From positions 1,235,331 to 1,299,330 of the forward strand of contig CAJNDS010002357.1 of the NCBI GenBank assembly GCA_905221605.1: a stretch of 64,000 nucleotides of DNA. The letters are read 5' to 3'. The translations under genes were made by a program, and so were the position numbers. A model generated the notes under the pieces. The model was not told where the DNA came from, did no database searches, and saw only the letters and a list, made by a program, of their open reading frames with translations. The DNA is from Symbiodinium natans (taxonomy: Eukaryota > Sar > Dinophyceae > Suessiales > Symbiodiniaceae). The number at the start of each line of letters is the position of its first letter. Position 1 is the first letter of the stretch. Positions 46,262-58,776 of the stretch are shown one piece after another.

Positions 46262-46314
46262 GGGTTTTAGGGTTTAGGGGTTTAGGGTTTCGGGTTTAGG
46301 TTTAGGGTTTAGGG
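46262..46314. repeat. Telomere-like tract at macrosatellite edge
   Basis: Degenerate TTTAGGG units just before the macrosatellite; another tract lies inside it at 47070-47118. Confidence 0.85.
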
Positions 46315-46329
46315 ATGCCTCTGAGTGCC

Positions 46330-49300
46330 ACACCAGCCGCCATCATTGGCCGGCTGATCACTGCAGCATCGGCAATCAGCGGGGCAAGGCGGCAAGGTAG
46401 CGCACGCACATGGCCCAGCAGATTCTCCACACTTCAAAAGCGCAAGGAATGCAAAACCGGACAGGGCAGCAACGTGTCCGGGACACGGGAGCGAGCGTTG
46501 CGGCTATCAGCTCGTGTGCTACTGTGCTACTGGACGTCCAAGGTACCAAGAGATCCCGTGTCCAAAGCCGCTCACTTCGCAAGGGACGTGATGCTTTGGC
46601 TCTGGGCTGAGCTGCGAAGGTGACATGGAACCAGAAGAAGAGAAAGAATCCACGGGGCTACTGCATCACAAGCACTGGCCGAGGTGCACGTAGGGGCGGA
46701 ACTCTGCTGTCACGAAGCTGAAGGCGTCTTTAATTTACTAAAACTCACACATGCCAGGCGGTTGCAGTCCAGGCTGTCACATCGCCGGAGACGTGGGCTG
46801 CGACGCGTGCAGTCGCCATCCAAACCTGATGCAGCAGCTGAAACTGTCCTGCATTTCAAGAACCTCCACTGAATCAACCCTTCCGGACTTCATTTCGAGT
46901 CTTCCCCTCTTTCTCTAGAGTCTTGAGAGCGTTCTGCAAGGCCCCTGCGTGCAGGTTCGCACAGCGCGGCGCCCGGCGCGACAGATCAATTTCGCGCGCT
47001 GTCTGCAAGTGTGGGGAGGCGCCGTCGAGGGCCAGCGGGAGGTCCACACGACTCTCAAGACTGCCATCAGGGTTTAGGGTTTGGGGTTTAGGGTTTAGGG
47101 TTTAGGGTTTAGGGTTTGTCGGACTAGGCCCTAGGCTGCGAGCTATTGCATGTCCGTTGCAGCCTGGCCCAACACTACCCCGTGCATGAAGAGCGCTTGG
47201 CTGGGGAACTGGGCTTTTCTCCAGCCGCTATGCTCACCACACTGAGCACGAGGGTGCAGTCTGGACTGCTCTTCTGTCTCCCTTGCATGACCGGCCTGCT
47301 GACTCACAGGCAAATGAAGCCACAGCACGCCGGAGTGCCATGGAAGCTGGCGAGTCTGACAGCTTGCTTCCAGTCTCACGATTGCACATCGATCCGGCTT
47401 CATCCACAGGTGAAGGCCCAACAGACACAATGAAACAGAATGGCACTTGTCACTCAACATGCAAGAAGACGGCTTTTCCGCGACAACACGGCACGGGAGC
47501 CGGAATACCCTGAGCGTCTTGATGCATTCTGCCACTGGACGCCATGAAGGCTGACCTTGGGCCCTCGGCATTGTCGGTCAGCTAAGTCTGTTAAGTGCTG
47601 TGTCAGAGGGCACAGCCAGAGCAGCAGCCGGCGCTCGACAGATCAGTGGCCACAAAAGCCCTGCCTATCGCCGACTCGCAACAACGCTCAAGTACCTTAG
47701 CCAAAGAAGATTCTCACACTTCAGAAACAAGCTGCAGTCGAAACCTCAAAACTTTACGCACTGCGGTGAGCGGTGTGGGGTGCGGGACGCGTATCAAGGT
47801 GTGTAGCCGGACGAAAGCCACCGGAGGTCCGGCGCCATCTCGTGGCGTGCTCTGCCTCACATTGTCAAAGCTTGCGCCGCTCTCGGCATGCACGACAAGC
47901 TCAGAATGTCGCCACGATGCTCAGAGCACGCAAACGGCCCTTGTCGCTGCGCGTGCGGTGATCACTGGCGCCAAAAACCCTGCCGCTACACTATCAGCGG
48001 ACACACAGGCTACCCAGGCAATGGCCCCTGTAGACCTTGGCAGACAGCTGGGGCAGGACAGGCTGAGGCAGCTCTCAAGCAATGGAAGGGCAGAACTCCA
48101 TAATCACGAAGCTTGAAACTTTCTACACTTATACAGTTATGTTGTCCACATCATGACATCGCTGCGGACGTGGGCTGCGACGCGTGCAGTCGCCATCCAA
48201 ACCTGATGCAGCAGCTGAAACTGTCCTGCATTTCAAGAACCTCCACTGATTCAACCCTTCCGGACTTCATTTCGAGTCTTCCCCTCTGTCTCTAGAGTTT
48301 CTAGAGCACTCTGCCAGACCTCTGCGTGCAGGTTAGCACAGCGCGGTGCCCGGCGCGACAGATCAAACCCGCGTGCTGTCTCGCGTCTTGGGAGCCTCGT
48401 CGAGCCCAAACGAGCTGATTCCTAGGGCCGGCCTCTCTGAAGACGGCCATTTCCTTCGGACAGCCTGACTAGGCAGCGAGCTATTGCATGTCCGTTGCAG
48501 TCTGGCCCAACACTACCCTGTGCATGTGCGCTTGGCTGGGGAACTGGGCTCTTCTTCTCCAGTCTGCCGACACACAAGGACGTGAAGCGACAGCGGGGGC
48601 GGAGCGCAGACGAAGGAGTGGAGGCCGGACCACCGAACCGAGAACGGGACTGCTCACTCAGCCGTAAAAGAAGGATGACTTTCAACCCGACAGCACTGCA
48701 CAGAGACCTGAAGACCCTGGGCACCCTGCCACGCCCTGCTCCTAGACGCATTGGCATCGTCGGTCAGCCATGCAAAAGGGCGCAGCCGGCACCAAAGGTC
48801 AGTGGCCACGAAGGCCCTCTCTATCGCTGCCTCGCATGCTTCGCATGCCTCGCAACAGGACTCCGGCACGTTAGGCAAAGAAGATTCTCACACTTCAGAG
48901 AGAAGATGCAATCGAAGTTTCATGGCTTTCTTGGGGTGCGTGGGTAGCGAGGCCAAACGAGAGCGGCACAAAAGAGCTCCGGCGCCATGTCGTGGCGTGC
49001 TCTGCCTCTCATTGTCAAGGCTTGCGCGGTTATCTGCATGCGCGACAAAGTCAGCATGTCGCCATGATGCTCAGACCACGCAAATGGCCTTTGTCGCTGC
49101 ACGTGTGGTGAGGCAAAGCCTAAGGAACGCTGGAACTGCTACATGACCGGCCACATATGGCCACGTCAAGTGTTGCACAGGCAGGGGCCGTATCACAAGC
49201 ACAGTGCTAGAATGTTGTCCCGCCTTCGGATGACCGGGTTCGCATCAGCTTGGGCAAGGGCGAACTACTGCACGTCCACTGCAGCCAGGCTTAACACTAC

Positions 49301-52300
49301 GCCGCTGTGCTCACTCCGCTGTGTACGAAGAATGCCTTGCAGTGATTTGAAGCTCGCACAGCGTTGCTGGCGAGTCTGACAGCTTGCTTCCAGTCTCACG
49401 ATTGCACATCGATCCGGCTTCATCCACAGGTGAAGGCCCAACAGACACAATGAAACAGAATGGCACTTGTCACTCAACATGCAAGAAGACGGCTTTTCCG
49501 CGACAACACGGCACGGGAGCCGGAATACCCTGAGCGTCTTGATGCATTCTGCCACTGGACGCCATGAAGGCTGACCTTGGGCCCTCGGCATTGTCGGTCA
49601 GCTAAGTCTGTTAAGTGCTGTGTCAGAGGGCACAGCCAGAGCAGCAGCCGGCGCTCGACAGATCAGTGGCCACAAAAGCCCTGCCTATCGCCGACTCGCA
49701 ACAACGCTCAAGTACCTTAGCCAAAGAAGATTCTCACACTTCAGAAACAAGCTGCAGTCGAAACCTCAAAACTTTACGCACTGCGGTGAGCGGTGTGGGG
49801 TGCGGGACGCGTATCAAGGTGTGTAGCCGGACGAAAGCCACCGGAGGTCCGGCGCCATCTCGTGGCGTGCTCTGCCTCACATTGTCAAAGCTTGCGGCGC
49901 TCTCGGCATGCACGACAAGGTCAGAATGTCGCCACGATGCTCAGAGCACGCAAACGGCCCTTGTCGCTGCGCGTGCGGTGATCACTGGCGCCAAGAACCC
50001 TGCCGCTGCACTATCAGCGGCCTTGGCAGACAGCTGGGGCAGGACAGGCTGAGGCAGCTCTCAAGCAATGGAAGGGCAGAACTCCATAGTCACGAAGCTT
50101 GAAACTTTCTACACTTATACAGTTATGTTGTCCACAGCATGACATCGCTGCGGACGTGGGCTGCGACGCGTGCAGTCGCCATCCAAACCTGATGCAGCAG
50201 CTGAAACTGTCCTGCATTTCAAGAACCTCCACTGATTCAACCCTTCCGGACTTCATTTCGAGTCTTCCCGTCTGTCTCTAGAGTTTCTAGAGCGCTCTGC
50301 CAGACCTCTGCGTGCAGGTTAGCACAGCGCGGTGCCCGGCACGACAGATCAAACCCGCGTGCTGTCTCGCGTCTTGGGAGCCTCGTCGAGCCCAAACGAG
50401 CTGATTCCTAGGGCCGGCCTCTCTGAAGACGGCCATTTCCTTCGGACAGCCTGACTAGGCAGCGAGCTATTGCATGTCCGTTGCAGTCTGGCCCAACACT
50501 ACCCTGTGCATGAGCGCTTGGCTGGGGAACTGGGCTCTTCTTCTCCAGTCTGCCGACACACAAGGACGTGAAGCGACAGCGGGGGCGGAGCGCAGACGAA
50601 GGAGTGGAGGCCGGACCACCGAACCGAGAACGGGACTGCTCACTCAGCCGTAAAAGAAGGATGCCTTTCAACCCGACAGCACTGCACAAAGGCCTGAAGA
50701 CCCTGGGCACCCTGCCACGCCCTGCTCCTAGACGCATTGGCATCGTCGGTCAGCCATGCAAAAGGGCGCAGCCGGCACCAAAGGTAAGTGGCCACGAAGG
50801 CCCTCTCTATCGCTGCCTCGCATGCTTCGCATGCCTCGCAACAGGACTCCGGCACGTTAGGCAAAGAAGATTCTCACACTTCAGAGAGAAGATGCAATCG
50901 AAGTTTCATGGCTTTCTTGGGGTGCGTGGGTAGCGAGGCCAAACGAGAGCGGCACAAAAGAGCTCCGGCGCCATGTCGTGGCGTGCTCTGCCTCACATTG
51001 TCCAAGGCTTGCGCGGTTATCTGCATGCGCGACAAAGTCAGCATGTCGCCATGATGCTCAGACCACGCAAATGGCCTTTGTCGCTGCACGTGTGGTGAGG
51101 CAAAGCCTAAGGAACGCTGGAACTGCTACATGACCGGCCACATATGGCCACGTCAAGTGTTGCACAGGCAGGGGCCGTATCACAAGCACAGGGCTAGAAT
51201 GTTGTCCGCATTCGGATGACCGGGTTCGCATCAGCTTGGGCAAGGGCGAACTACTGCACGTCCACTGCAGCCAGGCTTAACACTATGCCGCTGTGCTCAC
51301 TCCGCTGTGTACGAAGAATGCCTTGCAGTGATTTGAAGCTCGCACAGCGTTGCTGGCGAGTCTGACAGCTTGCTTCCAGTCTCACGATTGCACATCGATC
51401 CGGCTTCATCCACAGGTGAAGGCCCAACAGACACAATGAAACAGAATGGCACTTGTCACTCAACATGCAAGAAGACGGCTTTTCCGCGACAACACGGCAC
51501 GGGAGCCGGAATACCCTGAGCGTCTTGATGCATTCTGCCACTGGACGCCATGAAGGCTGACCTTGGGCCCTCGGCATTGTCGGTCAGCTAAGTCTGTTAA
51601 GTGCTGTGTCAGAGGGCACAGCCAGAGCAGCAGCCGGCGCTCGACAGATCAGTGGCCACAAAAGCCCTGCCTATCGCCGACTCGCAACAACGCTCAAGTA
51701 CCTTAGCCAAAGAAGATTCTCACACTTCAGAAACAAGCTGCAGTCGAAACCTCAAAACTTTACGCACTGCGGTGAGCGGTGTGGGGTGCGGGACGCGTAT
51801 CAAGGTGTGTAGCCGGACGAAAGCCACCGGAGCTCCAGCGCCATCTCGTGGCGTGCTCTGCCTCACATTGTCAAAGCTTGCGCCGCTCTCGGCATGCACG
51901 ACAAGGTCAGCATGTCGCTACGATGCTCAGAGCACGCAAATGGCCCTTGTCGCTGCGCGTGTGGTGAGGCAAAGCCCAAGGAACGCTAGCACCGCTACAT
52001 GACCGGCCACATATGGCCACGTCAAGTGTTGCACAGGCAGGGGCCGTATCACAAGCACAGTGCTAGAATGTTGTCCCGCCTTCGGATGACCGGGTTCGCA
52101 TCAGCTTGGGCAAGGGCGAACTACTGCACGTCCACTGCAGCCAGGCTTAACACTACGCCGCTGTGCTCACTCCGCTGTGTACGAAGAATGCCTTGCAGTG
52201 ATTTGAAGCTCGCACAGCGTTGCTGGCGAGTCTGACAGCTTGCTTCCAGTCTCACGATTGCAAATCGATCCGGCTTCATCCACAGGTGAAGGCCCAACAG

Positions 52301-53250
52301 ACACAATGAAACAGAATGGCACTTGTCACTCAACATGCAAGAAGACGGCTTTTCCGCGACAACACGGCACGGGAGCCGGAATACCCTGAGCGTCTTGATG
52401 CATTCTGCCACTGGACGCCATGAAGGCTGACCTTGGGCCCTCGGCATTGTCGGTCAGCTAAGTCTGTTAAGTGCTGTGTCAGAGGGCACAGCCAGAGCAG
52501 CAGCCGGCGCTCGACAGATCAGTGGCCACAAAAGCCCTGCCTATCGCCGACTCGCAACAACGCTCAAGTACCTTAGCCAAAGAAGATTCTCACACTTCAG
52601 AAACAAGCTGCAGTCGAAACCTCAAAACTTTACGCACTGCGGTGAGCGGTGTGGGGTGCGGGACGCGTATCAAGGTGTGTAGCCGGACGAAAGCCACCGG
52701 AGCTCCAGCGCCATCTCGTGGCGTGCTCTGCCTCACATTGTCAAAGCTTGCGACGCTCTCGGCATGCACGACAAGGTCAGCATGTCGCCACGATGCTCAG
52801 AGCACGCAAACGACCCTTGTCGCTGCGTGTGCGGCGATCACTGGCGCCAAGAACCCTGCCGCTACACTATCAGCGGACACACGGGCTACAACTGCAATGG
52901 CCCCTGTATGCCCCTGTAGACCTTGGCAGCCAGGCAAGACAGGCTGAGGCAGCTCGCAAGCAGCGGAAGGGCAGAACTCCACAATCACGACGCTGCTTGA
53001 GACACTCTAGACTTGTACGCGTGGTCTGCAGCCACCATCCAAAGCTGATACAACAGCTGAAGCTGCCCTGCATCTCAAGAACCTCCCCTGGTCTCGAGTC
53101 TTTCCCTTTGTCACTAGAGCAGTCTGCCAAACCTCTGCGACCTCTGCATGCAACTTGGCACAGACGGGCAACCGGAACCACCGTCGAGGCTAAAGAGGCT
53201 GATTCCCAGGGCCACGCCACTCTCAAACTGCCATCCAACTAGGGGCGAGC
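46330..53250. repeat. Complex macrosatellite, nested about 2.0-kb and 0.87-kb periods
   Basis: Two adjacent nearly identical 1986-bp units (48422 with 50408, 49265 with 51251, 49615 with 51601), partial copies at offsets 2020 (47595 to 49615) and 870 (51601 to 52471), and diverged copies at both ends. A recurring AAGAAGATTCTCACACTTCAG block marks sub-units. Frames inside repeat with the unit but differ by frameshifts between sub-units, so coding is not supported. Confidence 0.85.
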
Positions 53251-55110
53251 TCCGCTGCAGCCTGGCCCAGCTGCCTGGCAAGGCGCTTTTCTCTGAAGAT
53301 GACCAGCATTTCGTCCAGGCACGCAAGCTTGGTGTGTTCGGGCACTGTTCTCGACGCTCCTCCCATGCCCGAGTCAGCACGTCGGCACGATGCTCAGACC
53401 AGGCAGATCGACCCTGTGTTCAAGGGGCCAAGGATTTCAGTCCGGTCGCTGCTGAGGGCACTAACGTTTTGATCCGGTCCATTCAACCGGAAGACAAATG
53501 CCCTGGCCGGAATATGCGACTTGGGCTGGGGCCTCTTCTGCGGCGCCTGTGCCGACACGACGCAACACGTACAGGTGCACTGCAGAGAAGACTGCTTGGG
53601 GTACGGAGCCCGATCGAACTGGCAGCAAAGTTGATGCAGGGAGGTGAGCACCTGCCCGAGTACAACAGTCACAAGCACGCACCGTTCAAGCACCAATGCG
53701 TGACTGATCACGTGTTGCTCAGCTTTTCTCGCATGCGAGCTTGGCAGCTCACAGGCCATCATTGGCCACTACAGGCACTACGGCTAACACTGTCACCACC
53801 AAATGCAAGGGTGAACGACACGGTTCCAAGTTCCTGCGTCAAAGGCACGCTAGCATAGCGCTTGCATGGGAGGCACACGTGCAAAGCGTGCGAAGGTGCG
53901 CATGCGAGTGGAGGATGGAAATGTGCCCCTGAAAATGTTATTCAGGCCTTCGCTTTGTTCAACATCCGAACTGACTCCGTTGGGCACAGGCGCGGTACTT
54001 TGGAGGCAGGCTTCCGCTCAAGGCTTCGGCAAGATTCCACGAACTTCTTAAAGCAATAACGTGCGACATTGGGCGGGGCAGCTTCGTCATCAAGTCTCAC
54101 AAACAGTTTTAGCTGGCCGCTAGACGAAATAGCTGCACAGTGGGGCGTACCCCCTGTCACCACCGCACCTGAATGGGGCAAGCTTGGTGTGTTCGGGCAC
54201 TGTTCTCGACGCTCCTCCCATGCCCGAGTCAGCACGTCGGCACGATGCTCAGACCAGGCAGATCGACCCTGAGTTCAAGGGGCCAAGGATTTCAGTCCGG
54301 TCGCTGCTGAGGGCACTAACGTTTTGATCCGGTCCATTCAACCGGAAGACAAATGCCCTGGCCGGAATATGCGACTTGGGCTGGGGCCTCTTCTGCGGCG
54401 CTTGTGCCGACACGACGCAACACGTACAGGTGCACTGCAGAGAAGACTGCTTGGGGTACGGAGCCCGATCGAACTGGCAGCAAAGTTGATGCAGGGAGGT
54501 GAGCACCTGCCCGAGTACACCGGTCACAAGCACGCACCGTTCAAGCACCAATGCGCGACTGATCACGTGTTGCTCAGCTTTTCTCGCATGCGAGCTTGGC
54601 AGCTCACAGACCATCATAGGCCGGCTAGCACTGTCACAACCAAATGCAAGGGTGAACGACACGGTTCCAAGTTCCTGCGTCAAAGGCACGCTAGCATAGC
54701 GCTTGCATGGGAGGCACACGTGCAAAGCGTGCGAAGGTGCGCATGCGAGTGGAGGATGGAAACGTGCCCCTGAAAATGTTATTCAGGCCTTCGCTTTGTT
54801 CAACATCCGAACTGACTCCGTTGGGCACGGGCGCGGTACTTTGGAGGCAGGCTTCCGCTCAAGGCTTCGGCAAGATTCCACGAACTTCTTAAAGCAATAA
54901 CGTGCGACATTGGGCGGGGCAGCTTCGTCATCAAGTCTCACAAACAGTTTTAGCTGGCCGCCAGACGAAATAGCTGCACAGTGGGGCCAGTACCCCCTGT
55001 CACCACCGCAACTGAATGGGGCAAGCTTGGTGTGTTCGGGCACTGTTCTCGACGCTCCTCCCATGCCCGAGTCAGCACGTCGGCACGATGCTCAGACCAG
55101 GCAGATCGAC
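53250..55110. repeat. Second macrosatellite, about 850-bp unit
   Basis: GCAAGCTTGGTGTGTTCGGG recurs at about 53327, 54179 and 55021 (852 and 842 bp). Units are almost identical; the last is truncated and followed by unrelated sequence. Confidence 0.85.
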
Positions 55111-55725
55111 TCTGTGTTCAGGGAACCTAGGATATCAGCGAGCGGCTTTCCATGAACTGGAGACAACCACCACACACAGCAGAACCTGCCATAGAGGAGA
55201 CAGGGTGGGGTACGAAGACCCAAGGCAAACCGTTGCGACGGCAACACTGGCAACAACAGAGTTTCAAGAAGGGTGGCTAGCAGTTGGCGGCGGACACTGC
55301 TTACAGAGCACACCATTTAGGGTTGTTTAAGGTTTAGGGCTTAAGCACACTCGATTGCCGGCATGTCCATGTGCAACCACAGTGGTACCGCTCATCCTGA
55401 CATGGATGCAGGCAACACTCCACAGACGGCTGTTGCACAAGGTCTTGGGGTGCGGTTCCTGCTCCCGCTCACAAGATGAAGCCCCGGAGCACGTCACTAC
55501 AGTCGGAAAGAGCAAGCTGTTGATGTGGCACGTGGCCCTCTGTGTCTCGAGCTTCACATGCACTGAGCACGTGGGCCTTGAGGCCTACATTCTCTGAATC
55601 AGCTGCGGCTCGAGGCTTGAAGGAGAAGGAAGGAAGGCCATGTTGAGGGGCGCACCCAGCGCACCTCAGCTCTGCTTGGTGTGGACCCCCCTCCCCCCCA
55701 AACGAATCCCTATATCCTACACGCA

Positions 55726-55765
55726 CCCCTAAACCCTAAACCCTAAACCCTAAACCCTAAAACAC
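55726..55765. repeat. Telomere-like tract
   Basis: About five CCCTAAA units, followed by an AT-rich stretch (about 55840-55990) with no gene seen. Confidence 0.9.
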
Positions 55766-56305
55766 CCCATCCCTGTCAAGTTGCGGGTGTGGGCGAATGG
55801 CTAAGCGTGCCTACTGCCGAACGCACTGACTCGGAACAGGCAGTAGTAGTGGAAATGGTCATGACAACAATGATAAAAATAACACAAGTACACTAATGAT
55901 ACGGTTATAAGAAACTGATACCAATCATAATCATAATCGAAACGATTCAGATTACTCTTCCTTTTATTATAACTAACACACCAACAAGCCTTTCCTGTTG
56001 TTGCCTTCATCCCACACAAAGGGGTTGAAGAGAATGTTGCCGGGTCATAGATCAAAAACCGAGGAGTCATCCGTCGGCATCGAAGCTTACAATGGACACA
56101 TGAAGATAACACCCATAGGGCTCCCTAGGTGCCAGTACTCAAGGGCCAACATTTTGGCTGGTGCAACCACATGCAAGACACGACAATTCAGGCAAGCTCG
56201 CGCGCACCGCTTAGACGACACGCAACCTTGGCAACCACCTTAAACTCTGAACCCGACAGCCAAAAGCCCTCCAGCAGCCCCCCTGCACTCTACGCCCCAT
56301 ACGCT

Positions 56306-56417
56306 AACCCCGGGTTCTTAGTCGGGAATCAGGGAATTAGGGCCCAATTTTTACCCTTTAAGGGATTAGAAAGGAAGGATACGGTAGAACCCTTGACTAC
56401 GCCTTACATAGGCCTTA
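56306..56417. repeat. Dispersed element, also present at 32338-32450
   Basis: Shared order: GGTTC..AGT.GGGAAT..AGGGATTAGGGCCCAAT, then a spacer, then TACCCTTTAAGGGATTA. In the 32-kb copy the spacer is an (AT)n run. The last 41 bp (56377-56417) recur inverted at 56646-56686. Confidence 0.6.
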
Positions 56418-56686
56418 GCCCCCTAAAATCTAAAACCCTAAACCCCTAACCCTAAACCCTAAACCCATAAACCCTTACCCTTTTTTTAACCTTGGAAGCC
56501 TGGAGACTGAACCCGGGCTATTTGGGTGTTGGGATTAGATTTAGTTTCGGCTTTAGGGCTTTAGGGCTTTAGGGTCTTAGGGTTTTAGGGTTTTAGGGTT
56601 TTAGGGCTTTAGGGTTTTAGGCGTTTAGGGTTCAGGGTTTAAGGTTAAGGCCTATGTAAGGCGTCGTCAAGGGTTCTACCGTATCC
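56377..56686. repeat. 41-bp inverted repeat enclosing telomere-like DNA
   Basis: Arms 56377-56417 and 56646-56686 are complementary with one mismatch. Between them are CCCTAAA units (56426-56475) and TTTAGGG units (56553-56650), so the whole block is itself roughly palindromic. Confidence 0.75.
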
Positions 56687-56754
56687 CTGAAGCCCATGTG
56701 TTTCGTGTTGGCGCGACTCGTGATGTCGTTGTGGTTTATGCGGGATGATCGGAA

Positions 56755-57000
56755 TGTCTTAAACCCTAGACCCCAAACCCTTTAACCCCAAACCCTAAAC
56801 GCATGAAGGCTTTAAGGCTCCAGACACTGCCAAGCCATGCTCGGCAAGGCGCGAATGCTGAGGGTCGTGGTTTGAGGGTTTGAGGTCTGGGGCTTAAGGC
56901 GAGAGTTCTAGAGCTGCGGGGTAACAATTAGGGTTGAGGGTTTAGGCTTTAGGGTTTAGGGTTTAGGGTTTAGGGTTTAGGGTTTAGGGTTTAGGGTTTA
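56755..57000. repeat. Telomere-like tracts
   Basis: CCCTAAAC-type units at 56758-56800 and TTTAGGG units at 56930-57000. Confidence 0.85.
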
Positions 57001-57273
57001 TTCTACAGTTCGTTTGAGGGTGGTTCGCTTTGCGGTGCATTTGGGGGTTTACGAAAATACGGGACCCTTCATCTTGACCCCCAAATAGAAGGATTCCTCT
57101 TTATCAGGACCCCAATAATAAGGTAGTTTCGCAAAACCCCCATTTCAAGCGAACTCAGACAGCAATGTGCTGCAATTTCCCGAAAATACTCAGCTACTTC
57201 GCCAAGACAGCCCTTTGAGCCCAAATGGCTGGCATTTTCACAGGGGCCCATGGCGTTTGAGGCAAAAGTTTTC

Positions 57274-57480
57274 GGGTTTAGGGGTTAGGGTTTAGGGTTT
57301 AGGGGTTAGGGTTTAAGGTTTAGGGTGTAGGGTTTAGGGTTTAGGGTTTAGGGTTTAGGGTTTAGGGTTTAGGGTTTAAGGTTTAGGGTTTAGGGTTTAG
57401 GGTTTAGGGTTTAGGGTTTAGGGTTTAGGGTTTAGGGTTTAGGGTTTAGGGTTTAGGGTTTAGGGTTTAGGGTTTAGGGG
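57274..57480. repeat. Largest interstitial telomeric array in the window
   Basis: About 29 TTTAGGG-type units, mostly perfect in the second half. A further degenerate tract lies at 57576-57682. Confidence 0.95.
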
Positions 57481-57699
57481 GGTTGCCACCGTCATGCCCT
57501 CCAAATGGATGCAAGCATCGAACATTCAAGCAGCAAAAGGGAGCTGCACGCAGATCCTTGAGGAACGTCCGTTTGATAGGGTTTAGGGTTAGGGTTTGGC
57601 GTTTAGGGTTTAGGGCTTAGGGTTTAGGGTATAGGGTTTAGGGTGTAGGGGTTAGGGTGTAGGGTTTAGGGTGTAGGGTTTTCAAGACAAAATTCAGAC

Positions 57700-58075
57700 C
57701 TACCGCAGTGCAACCTCACTGTCGAACCCCTCCCTCATTGAGTCTGTATTACATTTTGTAGTCTGTGTGCTATGTCTGAAAAACAGTGTCTTGCAATAAT
57801 TCTTGCTTTTTTGTTTTGTTGATATTTATGGATTGCAAAGGTGTTTCTGTTTACCATAGCATTGAAATAAAGGTTCAACAAGAATAACAAGGAGTTCAAC
57901 AAGCTGTAATTTTATTTGTCGTATTACTATGTATTGTTTTGTTTGTCTTGTTAATTTTATTTCGACACATGTACTAAGTTGTATTGGTTTTATTTTATTT
58001 GATAGGTTATGGCGTCGAAAACCACAAAAATCACCACACAGCGGAGGCTGGCGGGAGGCAGGCACCGGTAGCCGA
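57700..58075. other. AT-rich island
   Basis: Much lower GC than its flanks, rich in TTTTATTT and TTGTTTTG. A minus-strand frame of 79 codons (57826-58065) exists but has no recognised homology. Bounded by telomere-like tracts on both sides (also 58112-58190). Confidence 0.6.
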
Positions 58076-58398
58076 CGTCTGATCTGGACCGGAAGGGTAT
58101 AGGGTTCGGGCTTAGGAAACCCTAAACCCTAAACCCCAAATCCCAAACCCCGAACCCTAAACCCTAAACCCTGAATCCCTGAATCCCCGGTCCACAGAGA
58201 ACGGTTCTCACAAGGAAGAGGCATAGACAGCGGGCCAACGAACAACAAAGCCCGAAGTCCGAAGCCGGAATCCGGCACTCCCTGTAGGCCACTGGATTGC
58301 CGTTGCCTTAAACCCTAAACCCTCTATATATATATATATTTTTTTTTTAAGTATTTATATTTATATTTATATCTATATGTATATTTATATTTTGTTAA

Positions 58399-58696
58399 TC
58401 TTAATGGGGAACGTGGCCATTGGCAAAAAATCGTGGCCATTGGCAAAAATGCGTGGCCATTGGCAAAAAAACCGTGGCCATTGGCAAATTTGCCAATGGC
58501 CACGGGGTTGCTAATGGCCACGGCTTTTTTGCCAATGGCCACCAATGTCATTAAGGCTGGTCGCCAAAATGGGTTTTTCGTACCCAATTCGCACACAATA
58601 CCCCCCAACCTTAATGGAGAACGTGGCCATTGGCAACAAAAGCGTGGCCATTGGCAACTTTTCGGTCTTTTTGCCAATCGCCACGGCTTTTTTGCC

Positions 58697-58697
<1 letters not shown>
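58399..58697. repeat. Palindromic minisatellite of GGCCATTGGCAAAAA units
   Basis: Units CGTGGCCATTGGCAAAAA run forward four times (58412-58490), then flip to TTGCCAATGGCCACGG (58490-58542); CTTAATG at 58399 and CATTAAG at about 58549 close the dyad. A second set follows at 58612-58697. Confidence 0.8.

Positions 58698-58698
<1 letters not shown>

Positions 58699-58776
<78 letters not shown>
58699..58776. repeat. Uninterrupted run of 78 C
   Basis: Counted directly from the sequence. Abuts the palindromic minisatellite. Its length may be affected by sequencing or assembly. Confidence 0.9.

Noticed and set aside
47100-53250. Macrosatellite frames as a tandem gene family
   Set aside because: Different sub-units use different frames and the repeats include non-coding parts equally well conserved. 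No splice pattern or recognisable motif.
55790-55870. Possible tRNA (TGGCTAAGCGTG resembles an A box)
   Set aside because: No B box (GGTTCRANNCC) follows at the right distance, and no acceptor stem pairs.
57274-57480. True chromosome end
   Set aside because: Unique and repeated sequence continues for more than 6 kb beyond it, and many tracts of both orientations exist.
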